Positions 58,702-64,000 of a stretch of 64,000 bases of DNA are shown piece after piece. A model generated the notes under the pieces. That model did no database searches. It was not told the origin of the DNA and saw only the letters and a program-made list of their open reading frames with translations. Positions within the stretch are counted from its first letter, which is position 1; every line of letters begins with the position of its first letter. The position numbers and the translations under genes are program-made. Origin of the DNA: Sphaerospermopsis kisseleviana NIES-73 (lineage in GTDB: Bacteria; Cyanobacteriota; Cyanobacteriia; Cyanobacteriales; Nostocaceae); the NCBI RefSeq assembly GCF_002368075.1, contig NZ_AP018314.1, positions 4,317,819 to 4,381,818 of the forward strand, given 5' to 3'.

Positions 58702-58741
58702 AGCCCCAACAGATATGATAAGTATTCAACAGGACATGATA

Positions 58742-59152
58742 TTACAATGTTTTTGTTTTTGAGTTGTAGATTTTTTGAGGATACTTATTTTCAAAATAGG
58801 TAATAGCAACTTCACCTAATGCTTTAACTGCGGCCGCTCCCATTGCGGGTTGAACCACTGATCCAATACCAGGAATCAACCCGGCTATAATACTGCCCAT
58901 ATTAAACAGAAATTGTCCGCCACCCATGCCTATAATTGCTGCGGCCATTGCTCCAGCACCACTAGCAGGTATCAAATTCACATCATAAATTTGAGCAATT
59001 CTAGTGACTACAACACCCTGTACACCAGCTAAACTGGTTTGAAAGGCGATCGCACCAAGAGGAGAAATTCCTCCCGCAACTCCTGCTGTTGCTCCTGCTC
59101 CCATCATTAACCAAAGTTCATCTCTAGCTTGATCACGACAATATTTAGTCAT
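58742..59152 (-). CDS. DUF697-like small membrane-associated protein, possibly N-terminally shortened
   Basis: This 136-residue Gly/Ala-rich protein contains ISPLGAIAFQTSLAGVQGVVVTRIAQIYDVNL and LIPGIGSVVQPAMGAAAVKALGEVAITYFE, the two hairpins of DUF697-type proteins usually attached to or near Era-like GTPases. The frame stays open about 45 bp upstream of the ATG (coding for NDPRNIFDEIADF, which looks protein-like) until a TGA, but has no standard start there. The gene may therefore be a shortened remnant or use a non-ATG start. No GTPase partner is present. It is convergent with the ABC transporter. Confidence 0.65.
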   Translation of the reverse strand: MTKYCRDQARDELWLMMGAGATAGVAGGISPLGAIAFQTSLAGVQGVVVTRIAQIYDVNLIPASGAGAMAAAIIGMGGGQFLFNMGSIIAGLIPGIGSVVQPAMGAAAVKALGEVAITYFENKYPQKIYNSKTKTL

Positions 59153-59467
59153 AAAATCGGCAATTTCATCAAAAATATTTCTTGGATCATTAGGTTTTCA
59201 AACCTTTTATTGATGATATTCAGAAATTTTTAAACAAAATCTATCCCAGGGTATTGGTGGAAAGCTATTAAATTCCACGTAAGTATTCAGTAATCAGTAA
59301 TCAGCTATTTTCTAGACAAAGACTGAATTACAGCGATTTTCAGGTAAATGAACCACATTTTTTAATCTCACGCAAAGACGCAAAGGAAGAAAGGAAGATA
59401 ACAAGAAGGATGTGGTACAAATACATAAAAACTGCTGTAATAAGGATGCTCCTGTTTTGTCAAATTA

Positions 59468-59673
59468 GGGCTTGCTGAATAAACTCAAAACCTTGATAAA
59501 TCAAGGGTTTCAGGTGGAAAATCAGGAAATCAGTGCAGGATTTTTCAGGGGTATACTCCTAAAAGCGTGCATTTTCCGGGTGAAATTTCAAAGAATTGGT
59601 TACTAACAGATCACCGAAACTCTTGCCTATTCCCTATTCCCTGCCTTAACGAAGAGACTTTTTCAGCAAACCC
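59468..59673. mobile_element. MITE-like element with gggtttgctgaa ends
   Basis: It begins gggcttgctgaa and ends ttcagcaaaccc (one mismatch), 206 bp. A related single end, gggtttgctgaaaaagtctt, lies at about 62497 after the desaturase/SDR gene. No internal coding sequence. Confidence 0.65.
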
Positions 59674-59898
59674 AAATTACACCAGTGTTAATGAGAGCAA
59701 TTTATCAATGGACAATTGATGGTTTTATTCTTTCTTGCTTACTGCTGAATGCTTACAATGCCACTTGCTCTAGCTTTTTAGCAATTATTTTTTCCTCTTG
59801 TGAGAAATCCGGGTTTAGCTGTATAATATTGAGAAAAGGTGATTGGTGATTGGTGACTGGTGATTGGGTAAAAATAACTAATAACTACTAACTAATGG

Positions 59899-60046
59899 GG
59901 AGCATTCCAATTTTGCAAAAATAACCGCAGCAACACCAAAAACTCTCTTCTTCCTTCTTACCTTCGTGTCCTTCGCTCCTTCGTGGTTCGTTCATTTCAC
60001 GTCTTGAACTCCAACAAAAAATAAACTTAAACATTTGGGATGCTCC
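59899..60046. mobile_element. MITE-like element, gagcatcccaa family
   Basis: The ends ggagcattccaa and tttgggatgctcc are imperfect inverted repeats; 148 bp. The body aligns with 31553-31681. It ends 4 bp before the heptamer array. Confidence 0.65.
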
Positions 60047-60050
60047 TAAC

Positions 60051-60218
60051 TAATATCTAATATCTAATATCTAATATCTAATATCTAATATCTAATATCT
60101 AATATCTAATATCTAATATCTAATATCTAATATCTAATATCTAATATCTAATATCTAATATCTAATATCTAATATCTAATATCTAATATCTAATATCTAA
60201 TATCTAATATCTAATATC
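60051..60218. repeat. Perfect heptanucleotide array (taatatc)x24 abutting a start codon
   Basis: 168 bp made of exactly 24 copies of taatatc, ending 4 bp before the ATG at 60223. The unit contains TAA, so no frame through the array is open. It replaces the normal ribosome-binding region. Array length is likely to vary by slippage. Confidence 0.95.
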
Positions 60219-60222
60219 TAAA

Positions 60223-61047
60223 ATGACACCGATTGAATTATTAATTTTAGCATTTGCAGGAATTATAGCTGGGATTTTGGCAGGTTTTTTGGGAATTGGT
60301 GGAGGTACAGTTTTAGTACCTTTATTAATTAGCTTAGGAAACGAATCTATCCAAGCAGTAGCTACCAGTAGTTTATCAATTGTCATTACCGCATCTGCTG
60401 GAAGTATTCAGAATTGGCGCATGGGTTATCTGGATATCAACAATGTTTTAAGTATGGCTTTACCAGCCTTAATAACTGCTCAAATCGGTGTTTTCTTAGC
60501 TAATTTATTTCCTGAATATTTGTTATTATTTACCTTTGGATTATTATTAATTTCCAATATTTATTTAGTTGATCTGAGAAAAAAAATAGTTGCTAGAAAA
60601 AAAATACAAGAAGAAGGAAACCAAGATCAGGAATTTGTAGAAGAAAATAACGAAACTAATACTAATGTTCATAAAATTCAAGAGTTTTGGCATAGAATTA
60701 TCACAGGTGGTACTGGCGGTTTATTAGCAGGTTTATTTGGAGTTGGTGGGGGGATAATTATGGTCCCTTTGCAAATTGTCTTACTCAATGAAAATATTAA
60801 AAAAGCTATTCAAACGAGTTTAGGAGTCATAGTTATTACCGCTATTTCTGCAACTGCTGGCCATGCTTATTCAGGTAATGTTTTGTGGTTAACTGGCGCA
60901 ATTTTAGGATTTGGTGGTTTATTAGGAGTACAATTTAGTACCCGGTTTTTACCAAAATTACCAGATAAAGTAGTGAGTTTAGCTTTTAGAAGTTTGTTGG
61001 CTATTTTATCTATTTATATATTTTGGAAAGCTTGGCAAAGTTATTAA
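60223..61047 (+). CDS. TauE/SafE-family permease (sulfite/organosulfonate exporter type)
   Basis: This 274-residue integral membrane protein with about eight hydrophobic helices has the two family repeats GILAGFLGIGGGTVLVPLL (near 18) and GGLLAGLFGVGGGIIMVPL (near 170). A polar loop (about 120-150) separates the halves. The family exports small anions such as sulfite, sulfoacetate or related compounds; the substrate here is unknown. The start ATG is separated by only 4 bp from the heptamer array, with no Shine-Dalgarno sequence visible. Confidence 0.88.
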   Translation: MTPIELLILAFAGIIAGILAGFLGIGGGTVLVPLLISLGNESIQAVATSSLSIVITASAGSIQNWRMGYLDINNVLSMALPALITAQIGVFLANLFPEYLLLFTFGLLLISNIYLVDLRKKIVARKKIQEEGNQDQEFVEENNETNTNVHKIQEFWHRIITGGTGGLLAGLFGVGGGIIMVPLQIVLLNENIKKAIQTSLGVIVITAISATAGHAYSGNVLWLTGAILGFGGLLGVQFSTRFLPKLPDKVVSLAFRSLLAILSIYIFWKAWQSY

Positions 61048-61275
61048 GTTTGATGTAAGCATTAATCCGTCAGCTATCAGCCTTCAAAGCTAAAATACAC
61101 ACAATGAACACAAATGCACAGAGTGTAAACCTGAAAAGCTTTTAGCACTGTCACCTGTCACTTATTATACTTAAAACTACCAAAATTTCAGGAACAGAGA
61201 AAAATGTTACCCATTGCTACTACACTAATTATCGAATATGAAGAATAATTAAGAGAAAATAGTGTTAGCAAAAAT

Positions 61276-62490
61276 ATGATGATTTTGGCTCAAAGTTTAA
61301 CAATTGATTGGGTTTTAGTAAATAACTGCGTCAAGTTCGCTCTTTGGGGTGTTTTCTCCCTCTTACTTGCGGAAATAATTAGAGATAGTTATCATGCTTT
61401 GTGTCATCAAGTTACTTGGCTGGCAAAATGGCATAATAAACATCATGCAGCTTACCGTCGAGATTTAACATTAGTTTCTCAACAAGCTTACTTAGATTCC
61501 CAGTTGTATCACGACATAGTTGAGTCAATTATACTGCTAGTTTTATTAATCACAGTTGCTTTAGTTTTCAGACAATGGGGTTTATGGTTAGGTGTTGCTT
61601 ATGGTGGAACTTTTTTATATGGTGCATCTTTGCGATATTTCCAAGGTACAATAGACACAGATTACAATCATTTACCAGGACCGTTAGCAGCAACTCCTTC
61701 TGTGTGGTTTGTGAATAGAACATATCATTGGCGACATCATTTTGATGATGTAAATGCTTATTATAGTGGTGTATTTTCTCTGGTGGATAAAATATTAGGA
61801 ACAGGACTTTCTTTAAAAGGTAAAACCGTTGCTTTAACTGGTGCTTCTGGTGCTTTAGGAAAAGCATTAACCGCAGAATTAATCAAGCATAAAGCCAAAG
61901 TTATTGCTTTAACAACTAACCCAGATAAAATAGAGGAACAAACTGGTTTAAAAGTGATGTTTTGGGAATTGGGAAATGAAGAAGAATTAAAAGCCAACTT
62001 GCAAAAAGTTGATATTTTAATTATCAATCATGGAGTGAATGTTTATGGCGATCGCACATCTACAGCAATTCACAATTCTTATCAAGTTAACACTTTTTCC
62101 GCTTTGCGGTTAATAGATATATTTTCTGCAACTGTCACCGGACCTGATGCTAAAGCGACTAAAGAAATTTGGGTTAATACATCAGAAGCAGAAGTTTCAC
62201 CAGCTTTAAGTCCTTTATATGAAATCAGCAAAAGGGCGTTAGGTGATATCATTACCCTCAAACGTTTAGATGGAGTTTGTGTAATTAGAAAATTGATTTT
62301 AGGACCATTCAAAAGTCAACTTAATCCATTCGGTGTGATGTCAGCAAATCAAGTTGCTAAGGGAATTTTGTTTTTAGCAAAACGGGATTTTAGAAATATT
62401 ATTGTCACAGTCAACCCACTAACTTATTTACTATTCCCCATCAAAGAATTTAGTACATGGTTGTACTATCGTGTTTTTAGTCAGAAGTAA
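61276..62490 (+). CDS. Bifunctional sterol desaturase/fatty acid hydroxylase-like and short-chain dehydrogenase
   Basis: This 404-residue protein has an N-terminal membrane region with the His clusters of the fatty-acid hydroxylase superfamily (HALCH near 39, HNKHH near 52, WRHHF near 152) and a C-terminal SDR fold with TGASGALG near 188, an INHG-type loop near 255 and catalytic YEISK near 315. The fusion is known in cyanobacteria under this name; the substrate is not established. ATG ATG start; I use the first. It lies 229 bp after the TauE gene on the same strand. Confidence 0.85.
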   Translation: MMILAQSLTIDWVLVNNCVKFALWGVFSLLLAEIIRDSYHALCHQVTWLAKWHNKHHAAYRRDLTLVSQQAYLDSQLYHDIVESIILLVLLITVALVFRQWGLWLGVAYGGTFLYGASLRYFQGTIDTDYNHLPGPLAATPSVWFVNRTYHWRHHFDDVNAYYSGVFSLVDKILGTGLSLKGKTVALTGASGALGKALTAELIKHKAKVIALTTNPDKIEEQTGLKVMFWELGNEEELKANLQKVDILIINHGVNVYGDRTSTAIHNSYQVNTFSALRLIDIFSATVTGPDAKATKEIWVNTSEAEVSPALSPLYEISKRALGDIITLKRLDGVCVIRKLILGPFKSQLNPFGVMSANQVAKGILFLAKRDFRNIIVTVNPLTYLLFPIKEFSTWLYYRVFSQK

Positions 62491-62496
62491 TAAGTA

Positions 62497-62516
62497 GGGT
62501 TTGCTGAAAAAGTCTT
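62497..62516. repeat. Single end of the gggtttgctgaa MITE family
   Basis: gggtttgctgaaaaagtctt matches the reverse complement of the right end of 59468-59673 (aagagactttttcagcaaaccc). No second end is seen. It is followed by ggaacaaggaacagggaac repeats. The remaining spacer to 62763 shows no gene. Confidence 0.5.
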
Positions 62517-62763
62517 TTCGTGGAGACAGGGAACAAGGAACAGGGAACAGTTTTTTCTCGTTCCCAGTCTCTGACTGGGAATGCAATTATAGAGTCTCCG
62601 AATCTAAATTTTACTACAAAAGGGACAGTCTTTAATCATTCATTCCCATCAAAATATTTCAATACAAGATCCCCTAATTCTTTTTTCATTTTGGTTATAA
62701 ACGATGAATTAGTTTAATAAGTCGAGTATCTGAGTTTTATTAATTCCGATTCAATTACAATTC

Positions 62764-63405
62764 TTATAATTGAAATTGGCTAAGTAACCAAGCACAAACT
62801 TCAGATTGACTGCTTTCACGACTACGACGTAAAGCTGTTTCTAAAACTGCAATTTTTAACCCAGGTAAAACCCGTGATTCTTGAATACGTTTACTACCAT
62901 TATCTGCTATGGCATAAGCGATAATTTGGGCGTTTTGTACATCTATTACCCAATATTCAGCAACACCTAATTCTTCGTAAAGACTGCGCTTTGTTCCTAA
63001 GTCATCTAATAAAGATGTTTTAGCAATTTCAATGACTAAATCTGGTGCTGGGTAGTGATCTAAATTAACAATTCCTGTACCTGTGGCGATAGTTTGGGCG
63101 CGTTCTTGGAGATAATAAGCTACATCAGGTTGACAGTCTTGAATACCTTGTTTACGAAAAGTTGTGGTATCTAAACCTGTAGCTAAAATTCCTTTAATAG
63201 TGGCAAATAAAGTGACAGCAAAAATAATTATTACATGATCTTTTCCATTATCAAAACTAACTGGTGGCATTTCTAGCCTCATGTATCCTTTATAATAGTA
63301 ACTTTTTCCCGGTTTATTAAGTAAGTTGGTGGTTATTTGTTCATACTCATTCCAAGAAGTATAAACCCATGTATCTGTAGGTATTTGAGTTTGTAAATTA
63401 CTCAT
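62764..63405 (-). CDS. Uma2-family (DUF820) putative endonuclease
   Basis: This 213-residue protein has the restriction-endonuclease-like core of cyanobacterial Uma2 proteins: PDLVIEIAKTSLLDDLGTKRSLYEELGV (residues about 121-150), followed by AEYWVIDVQNAQII. The D/E-x-E and K spacing of a PD-(D/E)XK site is seen. These proteins are abundant in cyanobacteria, often near mobile elements; the role is unknown. An aggacttacgcaa MITE lies 69 bp upstream. Confidence 0.85.
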   Translation of the reverse strand: MSNLQTQIPTDTWVYTSWNEYEQITTNLLNKPGKSYYYKGYMRLEMPPVSFDNGKDHVIIIFAVTLFATIKGILATGLDTTTFRKQGIQDCQPDVAYYLQERAQTIATGTGIVNLDHYPAPDLVIEIAKTSLLDDLGTKRSLYEELGVAEYWVIDVQNAQIIAYAIADNGSKRIQESRVLPGLKIAVLETALRRSRESSQSEVCAWLLSQFQL

Positions 63406-63473
63406 TTTCTCAGTCTCCTGAGTACATAAATATTTGTAATATCCCTAACTTTTTAGATGTATTAATCATTTCT

Positions 63474-63565
63474 AGGACTTACGCAAGGTGTGACTCAAAG
63501 CCTTATTCTTGCGTAGGGGTAATTCATGAATTACCCCTACTTTCGTTCCCTTTTGCGTAAGTCCT
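63474..63565. mobile_element. MITE, aggacttacgcaa family
   Basis: Perfect 13-bp ends (aggacttacgcaa / ttgcgtaagtcct) and a central gtaggggtaattcatga / attacccctac stem; 92 bp. The tttcgttcccttttgcgtaa right flank is identical to that at 33175-33285. Confidence 0.88.
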
Positions 63566-63670
63566 GATTTCTAGAAACGATGAAAATAGAAGTCGGGGAT
63601 CTGAATAAAATGTTGGGTTTCCTTGCGTCAACCCAACCGATCGCTTGACATTCAAGACAGTCGCTACTAA

Positions 63671-64000
63671 TTAGAATTTACCTGCAAATACTCTTTCTGC
63701 TGGTCCTGTCATATATATTTTATTGTCTACTTCGGACCATTCAATTTCTAACTCTCCTCCTGGTAATTCTATGGTAGCAGCCCGATCGCATTTATCATTT
63801 AATACTCCTGCAACCAAAGACGCACAAGCACCAGTACCACAAGCTAAGGTAATTCCCGCGCCTCTTTCCCATACCCGCATTTTTAAATAATTACGGTTGA
63901 CAATTTCAATAAATTCTGTGTTTGTTCTTTGGGGGAAAACGGAATGATGTTCAAATTTAGGACCAATGCTTTCTAAGGGAATAGCTGCTACATCATTTAC
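63671..64000 (-). CDS. dapF: Diaminopimelate epimerase, C-terminal part (cut by window edge)
   Basis: 109 residues run in frame from the window edge to the stop at 63671. They include PRTN-like [35 protein letters not shown] (with the catalytic Cys of the second half-site) and the closing [11 protein letters not shown]. DapF interconverts LL- and meso-diaminopimelate for peptidoglycan and lysine synthesis in the cytosol. The N-terminal part lies beyond the window. A single housekeeping gene, it marks the right edge of the accessory island. Confidence 0.93.
   Translation of the reverse strand, partial: VNDVAAIPLESIGPKFEHHSVFPQRTNTEFIEIVNRNYLKMRVWERGAGITLACGTGACASLVAGVLNDKCDRAATIELPGGELEIEWSEVDNKIYMTGPAERVFAGKF

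Larger units (their letters stand above)
59153..60222. other. Repeat-rich intergenic region
   Basis: These 1070 bp show no plausible gene. Contents in order: short AT-rich sequence, a MITE-like element (59468-59673), a stretch of ggtgattggtgattggtgac-type repeats (about 59839-59868), a second MITE-like element (59899-60046) and the 24-copy heptamer array (60051-60218). Confidence 0.7.

Noticed and set aside
60051-60218. CRISPR-like array
   Set aside because: Units are contiguous 7-mers with no spacers; a simple tandem repeat.
62520-62717. 65-codon plus-strand open frame
   Set aside because: It starts in repeat sequence and shows no protein-like pattern.

Overview
The window looks like a chromosomal segment of a filamentous, probably heterocyst-forming (Nostocales) cyanobacterium. 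The evidence is low GC content, many HIP1 octamers (gcgatcgc), heptanucleotide tandem repeats, small dispersed palindromes, several MITE families, and cyanobacterial peptide pathways. No tRNA, rRNA, CRISPR array or transposase gene was seen. Most of the window is an accessory 'peptide island' whose three pathways all resemble producers of protease inhibitors.

Region 1 (about 1.2-8.3 kb, minus strand) is a microviridin/graspetide locus. In order of transcription it holds an SbmA-like ABC transporter with a C-terminal extension, a 54-codon precursor gene (mdnA, 5475-5639), the ATP-grasp ligases MdnB and MdnC, and a second SbmA-like transporter. The precursor keeps the leader motif PFFARFL and all ring-forming residues, but its core ends in CEDC, with two cysteines. 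No GNAT acetyltransferase gene was found.

Region 2 (8.6-36.1 kb, minus strand) is an anabaenopeptin-type NRPS cluster. hphB and hphCD (homotyrosine/homophenylalanine supply) are followed by two paralogous small glycine-rich membrane proteins, then aptA (A-PCP-C-A-PCP-E), aptB (C-A-PCP), aptC (C-A-PCP-C-A-NMT-PCP), aptD (C-A-PCP-TE) and an hphA-like fragment. Pocket residues read by eye predict Ile/Val, D-Lys, Val/Ile, Hty/Hph, N-Me-Ala and a hydrophobic or aromatic residue. At the aptD/hphA junction (about 9.35 kb) the thioesterase lacks its C-terminus, including the catalytic His, and HphA lacks its N-terminal third. This looks like a deletion scar, or an assembly fault, that removes both peptide release and Hty supply.

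Region 3 (36.4-42.9 kb) carries an unrecognised 814-residue beta-repeat protein, an HTH/AAA-like ATPase, and a LamG-patatin phospholipase fusion.

Region 4 (44.1-58.6 kb, plus strand) is one 4109-residue NRPS, C-A-PCP-E-C-A-PCP-C-A-PCP-reductase, with its own SbmA-like transporter. Its first two A domains are nearly identical over 1393 bp and carry the Hty/Hph pocket; the third pocket suggests a basic residue. The predicted product is an N-capped D-Hty-Hty-(Arg-like) aldehyde or alcohol, related to spumigins, with no loading module in the window.

Region 5 (58.7-64 kb) is ordinary: a DUF697-like protein, a TauE/SafE permease behind a 24 x 7 bp repeat, a desaturase/SDR fusion, a Uma2 nuclease and the end of dapF.

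A shared direct-repeat motif ending in CTTGC lies upstream of mdnA, hphB and the large NRPS, in coding orientation each time. This hints at joint regulation of the three pathways.
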